Shown: in pieces, positions 18,430-26,290 of the stretch
How the letters are laid out: every line of letters starts with the position of its first letter
Position numbering within the stretch: the first letter of the stretch is position 1
IMG/VR virus record: IMGVR_UViG_3300004369_000015
Location: 1-62,151 of that record
Direction: 5' to 3' (one strand)
From: a virus
Length of the DNA stretch: 62,151 nucleotides
Made by a program: the position numbers and the translations under genes
The notes under the pieces: model-generated
What the model was told of the DNA's origin: nothing
What the model saw: only the letters and a program-made list of their open reading frames with translations
Database searches by the model: none

Positions 18430-19353
18430 TTACTTTAGCCACTTATCTCCACCTCTCATATTCATTAGCAATCTTCCGGGATGAATATTACTCATCCTGA
18501 TTTTTGCATTTCTGAGAAGTGCCAATCTACGCTTTCTCGCTCTTGCAACTATATACTCTTGAACATTTAGTTTTGAGTTTAGTATTGCATACTCGATAGC
18601 AGCATAGATATAATCTTCAAATAGTTTGTTTACCGATACCTTGGAGTCGTCTCCGTTTTCCATACCATCAGATACGTACTCAAGAATACACAACTGATTC
18701 ATCATTCCTGAACTGAAGTTGATGACACCCGTCTTCTTGTCAATCACAAAAGTAGGGTTGGCATTAGCGGTCTCAGTGTTCAGGCCAAAACGTGAACCGT
18801 AGTTGAAATCAAAATACCAATCCCCATCGAGGTAGTATCCCTCCATACCGTTGTAGGCACTGTGTTGGTTTAGGTATATACTCTTCTTCTGTCCTGTAAT
18901 CCTATCGTAATCGATATCAGAAAACTGTGGCTTTAGAATATTTCCGTCAAGGTCAAACAAGATTCTACCTGTATTATCCTGCAAGTACGCCTTAGATGTA
19001 TTGGTTTGAATGTTCTCGGAAAGCGGGAACAATAGACCATCTTTGTACATTGATATACGAACCCAATTCACAAAATCAGATGGGAGGATATATCTCAGTT
19101 GGTCATCAACGCTAAGTTCCAATACCTTAATTTCCTTGAAGGCATCATAGTTTAGTTCTTGAATTGCTCTCTTTGCGTGGAACAATACCTTGAATCTCTC
19201 TTCGTTATTTACAAGGCTATGGTTTCCTGCATACATCAACATAAAGTTGTTGACGATGTCATACAGAGAAACGTACTGATAAGACCCCCAATTTGCATCT
19301 TCGGGTGTGTTACCATTATTCTCGTAGTATTGATATTGTGATATATATGCCAT
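18430..19353 (-). CDS. connector / tail adaptor protein (307 aa)
   Basis: A mixed alpha/beta protein rich in Tyr and Asp, ending in a helical basic stretch (ARARKRRLALLRNAKIRMS). It overlaps the upstream gene by one base and lies before the large tail protein, the position of head-to-tail adaptor or tubular proteins in podoviruses. No sequence signature proves it. Confidence 0.5.
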   Translation of the reverse strand: MAYISQYQYYENNGNTPEDANWGSYQYVSLYDIVNNFMLMYAGNHSLVNNEERFKVLFHAKRAIQELNYDAFKEIKVLELSVDDQLRYILPSDFVNWVRISMYKDGLLFPLSENIQTNTSKAYLQDNTGRILFDLDGNILKPQFSDIDYDRITGQKKSIYLNQHSAYNGMEGYYLDGDWYFDFNYGSRFGLNTETANANPTFVIDKKTGVINFSSGMMNQLCILEYVSDGMENGDDSKVSVNKLFEDYIYAAIEYAILNSKLNVQEYIVARARKRRLALLRNAKIRMSNIHPGRLLMNMRGGDKWLK

Positions 19354-20309
19354 TATAATTGCTCTTGACTATTTTCGTTTTCTTCTGCGTTACCAAACTG
19401 ATACACGTCAGCCTCACGAATATTCACACCTGCGTACTGAAGAATCTTTAGAATCAAAGTAACCTCATCTTCGAGGGGCACTTCAAAGTCTTGGTAGTCA
19501 GGTTGTGATTGGTCGAAGGATGGCTCACCATTAACCAACTGAATGTAAGTCCACTTAGGGTCTTTAGGGTATCTGAAGTATTGAGTGTTTACACGGCCCA
19601 CAGAAGTAATGTCCTTAGGGAATGCAGCCAACAATAATTCTTCTTGCGTGTATGCGGGGAACGTTAAGGTTGGAGAGGTTAGGATAGAGTTATTCAGCAT
19701 AGTAATCTTGCTATGCGTAACCTTCTCTGCCTCCTCGAGTTTAGAATCCTCTTTATAGATTGCATAATCCAATCCCAATGCGTTCCAATAATTACCCGTA
19801 GTAGTTAGTTCAGTTGCACTGTTTACTACAAGTACCTCAACATACTGTACACCACCATTCTCTACGGCTACAATGTCACCAACTTGTACTAAATCTGTGA
19901 TAAAGTCTGCAGTGCTATCAATCAAACGGTTGGCACCACCAACCGTTCCGTCTGTACTTCCTTCTGTGATGAGGTCTTGGTATACCAATACCTTGTTCAA
20001 CAGGTAGTAATCATCTCCTGTTGTGGTTTGCGATGGTAAGTAATACTTGTTCTTAGTACCACGAACTAATCCGTTGGTAACAGAAAACACTTCAATCGCC
20101 TCTTCAATTCCTTTGCGTATATCTGCAATCCCCGTGCCTGAGGCCCGTTGGTTCTCTTTATTTATCTGATAGTTGTACTGATAAAAATAACTTTGGAATA
20201 CATCTAATTGTGCTTGTTTAGCAAATAGATTAAAGTCCGATGGAGATAAGTATCCGTAGTTGTTTTTATTTAGCACAGACAGAACTGTATTTCTTACTGT
20301 GTTTATCAT
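19353..20309 (-). CDS. head-tail connector protein (318 aa)
   Basis: The first gene of a transcription unit that starts after a strong terminator. The N-terminus (TVRNTVLSVLNKNNYGYLSPSDFN-like, helical) and the beta-rich middle resemble head-completion or adaptor proteins encoded next to the capsid gene in crAss-like and related phages. The end is acidic (Glu/Asn-rich). A TATCTTTG promoter is 15 bp upstream of the ATG. The call is from place and general make-up. Confidence 0.5.
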   Translation of the reverse strand: MINTVRNTVLSVLNKNNYGYLSPSDFNLFAKQAQLDVFQSYFYQYNYQINKENQRASGTGIADIRKGIEEAIEVFSVTNGLVRGTKNKYYLPSQTTTGDDYYLLNKVLVYQDLITEGSTDGTVGGANRLIDSTADFITDLVQVGDIVAVENGGVQYVEVLVVNSATELTTTGNYWNALGLDYAIYKEDSKLEEAEKVTHSKITMLNNSILTSPTLTFPAYTQEELLLAAFPKDITSVGRVNTQYFRYPKDPKWTYIQLVNGEPSFDQSQPDYQDFEVPLEDEVTLILKILQYAGVNIREADVYQFGNAEENENSQEQL

Positions 20310-20323
20310 CGTAAACTTTTTTA

Positions 20324-20331
20324 CAAAGATA
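20324..20331 (-). promoter_or_regulatory. Bacteroidota-type promoter core TATCTTTG
   Basis: An exact TAnnTTTG box on the minus strand, 15 bp before the 318-aa connector gene and directly downstream of a strong terminator. The pairing of terminator and promoter splits the head genes from the tail genes into separate transcription units. Confidence 0.65.
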
Positions 20332-20333
20332 AA

Positions 20334-20364
20334 GAAAAAAAAAGAGGGTCTCCGAAAAGACCCC
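20334..20364 (-). terminator. intrinsic terminator after the capsid unit
   Basis: Read on the minus strand, GGGTCT and AGACCC arms (20346-20351 and 20358-20363) enclose a 6-base loop, followed by a run of about nine T. It lies 27 bp after the stop of the 249-aa gene and before the promoter at 20324. Confidence 0.8.
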
Positions 20365-20390
20365 TTTTGGTAAGTAGTAGAATAATAGCG

Positions 20391-21140
20391 TTATTCTTCG
20401 AGTAATGTCTCAAGCATCTTCAAAGACTCGATGCCCTCATCCGACTGTAGGTATGAAGAAACAATGTACATTGGCTCTTCCCCATATGGTACAGTAAGCA
20501 TTCTTGTCTTGTTGCTTGGTGTATTAAACCACACCTCTTTTTTATTCTTTCTAAACGATAGCAATCCATTATCAAAGAATTTCTGTACAGTTCCCTGCAA
20601 CTTTAATGATGGGTCACTCAAAACATTTAGGAAGTGACGTGGGTCTTTTTTAGCAAAAATCAAAACGTCTCTCTTCAACTCTGCAGTAGTGGCCTTGGAC
20701 ATATCACGTCCAAACAACACACGGCATACAGTCTCCAATTGGTCAACGCTAAGTTGACGTGCTTCAATCATTGCGTCCAACTCATAGTTGATGTTTTCAA
20801 CTTCCGCACTTGCATCTCTCTCGTTATCTACCTCTTCAAATTTTTTACCATTTAATGGATGGTAGTACAGGAATTGTTGCAATACGGGATTGTTCTTGGG
20901 TACGTGTAAGAATCCGTCTTCAAAAATGACAGGCTCTAAAATAGCGTTGCCATCCTGCTCATCCACAAAGGGGGAGCGTTGGTTTCTTGCGTAACGAAGT
21001 TCTCTGTTTACTCCTTGGTCTTCATCGAAATACATCAATGGGAATCTACGGGAGTTCTTAACGGGCAGCATAAAAGAAAGTGGTGCTGCATCTCTTGTGA
21101 GTTTGTAGACCTTGTCTACGGGTGTTATTGTCTTTTTCAT
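20391..21140 (-). CDS. capsid-adjacent structural protein (249 aa)
   Basis: A charged, soluble protein with no known motif, lying directly downstream of the major capsid gene but separated from it by a hairpin with a T-run. Genes of this size at this position in Bacteroidota podoviruses are usually head-associated. The C-terminus is acidic and helical (ESLKMLETLLEE). The exact role is unknown. Confidence 0.45.
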   Translation of the reverse strand: MKKTITPVDKVYKLTRDAAPLSFMLPVKNSRRFPLMYFDEDQGVNRELRYARNQRSPFVDEQDGNAILEPVIFEDGFLHVPKNNPVLQQFLYYHPLNGKKFEEVDNERDASAEVENINYELDAMIEARQLSVDQLETVCRVLFGRDMSKATTAELKRDVLIFAKKDPRHFLNVLSDPSLKLQGTVQKFFDNGLLSFRKNKKEVWFNTPSNKTRMLTVPYGEEPMYIVSSYLQSDEGIESLKMLETLLEE

Positions 21141-21159
21141 TTTGATATGATTTGAATTT

Positions 21160-21190
21160 TAAAAAAGGGAGAGTGTCTTCAAAGACACTC
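21160..21190 (-). terminator. palindrome hairpin with T-run after the capsid gene
   Basis: The dispersed palindrome GTGTCTTCAAAGACAC (21173-21188), with G/C-rich flanks, is followed on the minus strand by TTTTTT (21161-21166). In the 68-bp gap between the MCP and the next gene it could act as a partial terminator, making the capsid message the most abundant. Confidence 0.65.
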
Positions 21191-21208
21191 CCCCAATTAA
21201 GATACCTC

Positions 21209-22657
21209 TTATTCAGCGAACAAGAAGAAGTTGTTAGCACCTAAAGTACATACGGCTCTCTCTGACAAGAAGTGTACTTCCATAGCGTCAAGGTCGCTAT
21301 TCATAGCACCACCTGCAGAACCTGTAATCCAAGTCTTGTAACGTCTGTCTTCTGCTTCAGAAGCACGGTAACGAACGTGCAAGAAAGGACGCTTAGCGTT
21401 CTTACCAAGGATTTGGTCATAAACGGTAGTAGAACCCGCAGGAACCAACAAACCATTTACACGACCTGAACCTGCACCTGCAGGAAGACCACCACGCATA
21501 GTTGGGTCATTCAAGTATTTCCAATCAGACTTGTAGAAGTCATAACCTCTGCGGAAACCTGAGAATCCAAGGTTCAAAGCCATATCCTTATCGTTGTCGA
21601 ACAAACCGAAAGAAGCGAAGTTTGCAGCACCCGTAGAAGAGTAACCATTCAAACCTGCCAACATATCGTCAATGTCGAAAGAGAAGTCACGGTCAACGAA
21701 CAACACGTTCTCTTCGATAGCACCTTGCTTGTCAAGACGAGCGACAACAGTGTCGAACTCAGTCAAGGAAGCAGGGTTACCACCACCCCAAACGTTACCA
21801 CGGTTAGCAACAACGTAGAAGATACCTTCAGAACCTTTGTTACCACCATCAGCAAAAGCAGTTTGAGTAGCAGCACCTGAACCATTTTCAGCAGGAACTG
21901 CTTCAATCATTGCAGTCTCCAAGTAGTCATCGAAACGCAAACGAGTCTCGTGCTCACTCTTCAAATACCACAAGTAACCTGCAGCACCGTTCTCAGTAGT
22001 AACTTCAACCCATCCGATTTGAGCCATATCAGAACCGCTTACTGCGTACTTGTCCTTAATGATGATAGGGCTATTCTCGAAGATAAGGTCATCAGCCTCC
22101 AAAGAGCCATCCATACCAACAGTTCCTTTTTTGAATTCAGAACCATAGATGAAAATGGTACATACTGCAGAAGAAGCAAATGCTTGACCTGCTGCCTCGT
22201 AGTAAGCGATGTCGATAGTACCTGCTGCAACGTCTACATCAGTAACGATTGCTTTGTTAGAACCCGAACCTGCGTTATCAGAAATCATAACCGTCTGTCC
22301 TTTACGGATAGCGATACCTGACCCTGAAGAAGGAGTAGGTACAAGAACGTCATTGATAGTCACAGTTGCGGTGATGTCACCTGCAGCACCTGCGCTACCA
22401 CAATTTACGTATTTGGTGTGCAAACGACCTTGCTCTGCCCATTTGATAAGGTCAGAGTTAGAGGGCATTTCTGCACCTACCATACGTAAGAAAGAAGAAA
22501 TAGTGCGATTACCATAACGCTCAAACTCTTTCTCGTAAGTATCAGGAAGATACTGATTCAAGAAGTCGAAGTTAGAGATATAGTTAGTCGCCATTGGGAC
22601 TTGCTGAGCACTTGGCTGCAATGCAAATCCGGGAGTTGGTTTAACTGAACCTGCCAT
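21209..22657 (-). CDS. major capsid protein
   Basis: The 482-residue protein has the features of a HK97-fold capsid of the crAss-like/podovirus type: an N-terminal helical arm with FLRMVGAEMPSNSDLIKWAEQGRLH, a long beta-rich A/P domain, and a C-terminal part with LHVRYRASEAEDRRYKTW. It lies directly downstream of a scaffold-like gene and is followed by a hairpin terminator, fitting high expression. Its codons are noticeably more uniform than those of its neighbours, as expected for the most expressed late gene. Length is normal for such capsids. Confidence 0.8.
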   Translation of the reverse strand: MAGSVKPTPGFALQPSAQQVPMATNYISNFDFLNQYLPDTYEKEFERYGNRTISSFLRMVGAEMPSNSDLIKWAEQGRLHTKYVNCGSAGAAGDITATVTINDVLVPTPSSGSGIAIRKGQTVMISDNAGSGSNKAIVTDVDVAAGTIDIAYYEAAGQAFASSAVCTIFIYGSEFKKGTVGMDGSLEADDLIFENSPIIIKDKYAVSGSDMAQIGWVEVTTENGAAGYLWYLKSEHETRLRFDDYLETAMIEAVPAENGSGAATQTAFADGGNKGSEGIFYVVANRGNVWGGGNPASLTEFDTVVARLDKQGAIEENVLFVDRDFSFDIDDMLAGLNGYSSTGAANFASFGLFDNDKDMALNLGFSGFRRGYDFYKSDWKYLNDPTMRGGLPAGAGSGRVNGLLVPAGSTTVYDQILGKNAKRPFLHVRYRASEAEDRRYKTWITGSAGGAMNSDLDAMEVHFLSERAVCTLGANNFFLFAE

Positions 22658-22688
22658 TTTTTTGTCTTTTTAAACTTTTGAACTTTTT

Positions 22689-23798
22689 TTATTTTCTACT
22701 TTTTATTCTGAGACCACGACCTGAGTCGTCATTTACAGAACGAATCTTCATTCCTCCCGTAGAAGTAACCTCGGGTGCTTTGCGTACATCCATATCAATG
22801 TTCTTGGTTTTACGCATTACATCATCAGTCGCCTCTGCTTTGCCCTGCTCGTAGAAAAACTTGGCAAACTTTTCGGGATTCATTGCGATGGCTAAAGACC
22901 TGTGGTAACCTACTGCATCCTTCATAAGACCATCATCATCCAAGAACTTTTTAATAAAGTTCTGAGGTGTTGACTGAATCTTCTTCAGTTCAGTAGAATC
23001 GCCCGGAGAAAAAGTAACCTTCTTGTCTTCGCCTAACGTGAACTCAAAACCTTTGAACTCACTACTAAAGACCTCGTCAGTTTTTTGCATAAACCAATCA
23101 GTTTTACGCTTTGCTTCTTCTTCGTAGGTTGTAGCCTGTTGCATATATTCTCTATAGTCATCGAGTGCTTTCTGTTCATCGGCAGAGATAGAACTCCCTC
23201 TCGACTCGAGGGGAACTCTGTACTTCTCTTTCTCTGATTCGAAATACTCTTTGGCTTTAGCGATAGCCTTTTTATAGCGCAACTTTGCTTTCTTGACATC
23301 TGACTCATCGTCCAACTCCTCGTCCCACGAGTAGTCTTCCATCATCATATTGATGTCGTCATCATCAAGACCTTTCTCAGTTGCTCTCAAATACTCACGC
23401 AACAATGCTTCGGGCTTCTCTTCGTCAAAGTTTTTATTCAACTTAACAAAGTCATCAAACCCACGGCCTGTTTCTTTTTTGTATTTGAGGTAAGCAGACA
23501 CATCTTCGGGAAGTGGTTCTGACTCTTGACGAGCCTGAAACAAATCATCCACGGATGTAATCTCCTTGTTATACTTGTTTTTAATAAATGAAAGAACGTC
23601 TTCCTCGCTCATCGGTTGAGGTTGTGAATCCTCTTCGACTTGCTCGTCAACCTTTGGGTTTACTTCTTGTTTAGTTTCGTCAACCTTTGGGTTTACTTCT
23701 TCGTTGTTGTGTTGTGCTTCGTGCTTGTCAAGAAGTTCCTGCTCAACTTGTTGAACACTCTTCTCCTCAACTCCTACTTCTCTAACTTTGATTTCCAT
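22689..23798 (-). CDS. scaffolding protein
   Basis: A 369-residue, extremely charged protein (Glu/Asp/Lys), with predicted long helices and no hydrophobic core, located between portal and capsid. This is the classic position and composition of a scaffold. The N-terminus carries a duplicated EVNPKVDE segment encoded by tandem DNA repeats (23644-23701). The C-terminal region is basic (GRGLRIKSRK), as in scaffolds that bind the capsid protein. Confidence 0.7.
   Translation of the reverse strand: MEIKVREVGVEEKSVQQVEQELLDKHEAQHNNEEVNPKVDETKQEVNPKVDEQVEEDSQPQPMSEEDVLSFIKNKYNKEITSVDDLFQARQESEPLPEDVSAYLKYKKETGRGFDDFVKLNKNFDEEKPEALLREYLRATEKGLDDDDINMMMEDYSWDEELDDESDVKKAKLRYKKAIAKAKEYFESEKEKYRVPLESRGSSISADEQKALDDYREYMQQATTYEEEAKRKTDWFMQKTDEVFSSEFKGFEFTLGEDKKVTFSPGDSTELKKIQSTPQNFIKKFLDDDGLMKDAVGYHRSLAIAMNPEKFAKFFYEQGKAEATDDVMRKTKNIDMDVRKAPEVTSTGGMKIRSVNDDSGRGLRIKSRK
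23644..23701 (-). repeat. two direct repeats in the scaffold gene
   Basis: A 25-bp sequence beginning TCGTCAACCTTTGGGTTTAC occurs at 23644 and 23677. It encodes a duplicated EVNPKVDE segment, a recent in-frame duplication. Confidence 0.85.
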
Positions 23799-23814
23799 AA
23801 GATTATAGTTTTTG

Positions 23815-23822
23815 CAAATTTA
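23815..23822 (-). promoter_or_regulatory. candidate promoter core TAAATTTG
   Basis: A TAnnTTTG match on the minus strand, 16 bp before the scaffold start, in the AT-rich gap after the portal gene. Confidence 0.45.
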
Positions 23823-23854
23823 ATATAAATAATTTATTGGTTTTTTAGACGTGA

Positions 23855-26290
23855 TTAACGTGGGGAGAACTCGGCCAAGTCGAACCCATCCAAACTATCT
23901 TCGTTAGATTCGAAGGTCATTGGTGGCAAGTTGTTCTTGCGTTGGTTAATCAACTTAGATTGCTCGGTGTTTTGTTGGCTTATCCTTTTCTCCTTTGCAA
24001 CTTCACGTGCGCTTTCTCTTTTTGATAGGGCCTGACCATTCATCCTTGCAATCTCCATAGTGTAGTTGAACTCTTCAGCCATCAACTGCGATTTCAATTG
24101 CGCTTCACCCTTCATCTTCTCTAACTCTAACTGAATCTCAGCCTGTTTGATTTGCATCTTAGCCTGAGTTTCTGCCTGAAGTTTCTGCATAGCAGCCTGA
24201 GCAGCCATCTGCTGAGATTGCATCTGAGCCTGTTGTTGCTGCATCTGCATCTCCATCTGAACCTTCTGCTCTCTTTCCTGCTTGGCTTTACGCTTGACCT
24301 TTAGTAACTGATTAGCAAGTTTGATATTCTTAATCTCTCTGATATCAATCGCATCCTCAAGGTTAATGTCTTGCTTAGACAATGCCATCTGAATGTTGGC
24401 TTCGAGTTGAGCCTTCTGCTCTTCATCAGGTGATACCTCAATGAAGATACCGAAGTCATAGATATATAAGTCAGATATCTCGTGAAGAATGCTGACGTTA
24501 TACTTTCCAATCTTGTTTGCGAAGTCATCTTTAAAGTCTGCGTACTCGAGAATGTCAGCAACTCTATAAGACAATCCTTCTGATATGGTCTTGAACATAT
24601 GCAAACTTCCGTCAAGGATATGTCTCGTTGCGGTGTTTGAATTAAGGGCAGCCAACTTCTGAATACCAACTAATGAGTTAGGGTCAGGGGTACTACCATC
24701 ACGTGCCTCATTAAGCCCCGTTACTGAACGAATCATATCAAGGTAGTGGTTGTAGTTACCAATAAGCATCTGCGTCTTCGCTGCACCTGAGTTAGAGTTT
24801 AACTGAGTAATAGGAACTCGTGCGTTGTTGAACTCACCATCCTGAGTATAAGACCTACCAATAACAGAACCTGTTTGGAAGTATAAACGCAATGCGTCCT
24901 CAGGATTATATGCGGAACCCGTACCAAGGTCAACCTCGTTTAATCCATCTGCATCGATGAATACACCATCAGGCACAACACGTGAAATAACCTGCTGCAA
25001 CTTTAGGTGTGTAATTTGAATGAGGTCAGCGAAAGGAATCATACGTCTAACCAAAGACTCGATTACTCCCTTGTACATTCTTGGTGCTACCGCTACGTAG
25101 TTAGGGATAGCGTGTTGAGATGCCGACTTTGGTCTAACCATATTCTTAGCCATCTCCCACTTGAGTACATAGTTTGTACCCATTACCATAATACCATCGT
25201 ACCATACATCAATGGTCTTCTCGACTTTTTCGAAGTGGCCCTCCTCCATCATTTCTGTTGGTGGGTTGAACTCGTCATCCTTCTCAATCATCTTCATACC
25301 ACCACCTTCTGCCATCTTCTTCTTGTATACAAACTTCTTTGTACTCTTGTAGTTGTAGTATAGCAGGGTTACAGTATCACGATAGAATATATCGTTATCA
25401 TAGAACTGAGCAACGTTGAAGTAGTCATACCAACTCTGAGACATCTTGGAGATTTCTTCCATCTGCTCGTTAGTAATAGTTGGGTCAATCTTCTTTAACT
25501 CAGTAATGGGCACGGTCTTAACCTCACCCCAATAAAAACAATCCTTGAAGTAGGGGTCTTCTGTATAACTATATACAACGTTCGCAGGGTCTACATAAGA
25601 AACTTTGACACCCGCACCTTTTAAGAATTCGTGCTTCCCTACTGCTATCCCCAATACAGTAAGGTCATAATCATACCGCTTACGCAGTTCAACATACTTG
25701 TTCTCTTCAAGGATTGTATTAATTGCTTCCTCCTCTGCAATCTCAATTGCAGGTTTATAGTTGAGTTGCATATACAACGTCAACTCCTCATCGTTCTGAG
25801 GGAGGTCGTTAGGCTCCATAATAAATGGATTAGCCCCTGTCTTTTGCTGAACTTTTTGTAGAATTGGCTTAGCGACCATTTGGCCCTCAACCATATCTTG
25901 ATACTTGCTTCTCTTTGCTTGAGACATTGCGTCTTGCGCATATGCCTTTACCTTGAAAAGTCTGTCAGACATTCCGTTAACAACGATATCCACAAACTTT
26001 GGAAGGATGGGTACAGGAGTCCAATCTAAGTTAAGATATGACAAGTCCCCATCAATGGCTAATTCGTTTTTGTATTTGCCAATAGGCTGCTCACCTCGAG
26101 CATATAGTCTCAGTCTATGGAAGTTTCTCCATTGGTCGTAGAACCGACACTGATTTCCGTCTTTTTTAAACCACTCATACTGAATGGCTTGGCCAACCTG
26201 AAGACCAAATTCTTCAGACGCTTTCTCTTTATCTGAAACAAATTGACTTGGGAAACCTGTCGATGTTATGCTTACCTTAACATCTTTCAT
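23855..26290 (-). CDS. portal protein
   Basis: The 811-residue protein follows TerL with an ATGA overlap, as portals do. It has aromatic-rich N-terminal and central regions and a very long Gln/Met/Glu/Lys helical region near residues 650-740 (runs of QMQMQQQQAQMQ), matching the barrel/C-terminal helices of large podovirus portals. Length is close to the roughly 800 residues I recall for crAss-like portals. It forms the DNA entry ring at the capsid vertex. Confidence 0.75.
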   Translation of the reverse strand: MKDVKVSITSTGFPSQFVSDKEKASEEFGLQVGQAIQYEWFKKDGNQCRFYDQWRNFHRLRLYARGEQPIGKYKNELAIDGDLSYLNLDWTPVPILPKFVDIVVNGMSDRLFKVKAYAQDAMSQAKRSKYQDMVEGQMVAKPILQKVQQKTGANPFIMEPNDLPQNDEELTLYMQLNYKPAIEIAEEEAINTILEENKYVELRKRYDYDLTVLGIAVGKHEFLKGAGVKVSYVDPANVVYSYTEDPYFKDCFYWGEVKTVPITELKKIDPTITNEQMEEISKMSQSWYDYFNVAQFYDNDIFYRDTVTLLYYNYKSTKKFVYKKKMAEGGGMKMIEKDDEFNPPTEMMEEGHFEKVEKTIDVWYDGIMVMGTNYVLKWEMAKNMVRPKSASQHAIPNYVAVAPRMYKGVIESLVRRMIPFADLIQITHLKLQQVISRVVPDGVFIDADGLNEVDLGTGSAYNPEDALRLYFQTGSVIGRSYTQDGEFNNARVPITQLNSNSGAAKTQMLIGNYNHYLDMIRSVTGLNEARDGSTPDPNSLVGIQKLAALNSNTATRHILDGSLHMFKTISEGLSYRVADILEYADFKDDFANKIGKYNVSILHEISDLYIYDFGIFIEVSPDEEQKAQLEANIQMALSKQDINLEDAIDIREIKNIKLANQLLKVKRKAKQEREQKVQMEMQMQQQQAQMQSQQMAAQAAMQKLQAETQAKMQIKQAEIQLELEKMKGEAQLKSQLMAEEFNYTMEIARMNGQALSKRESAREVAKEKRISQQNTEQSKLINQRKNNLPPMTFESNEDSLDGFDLAEFSPR

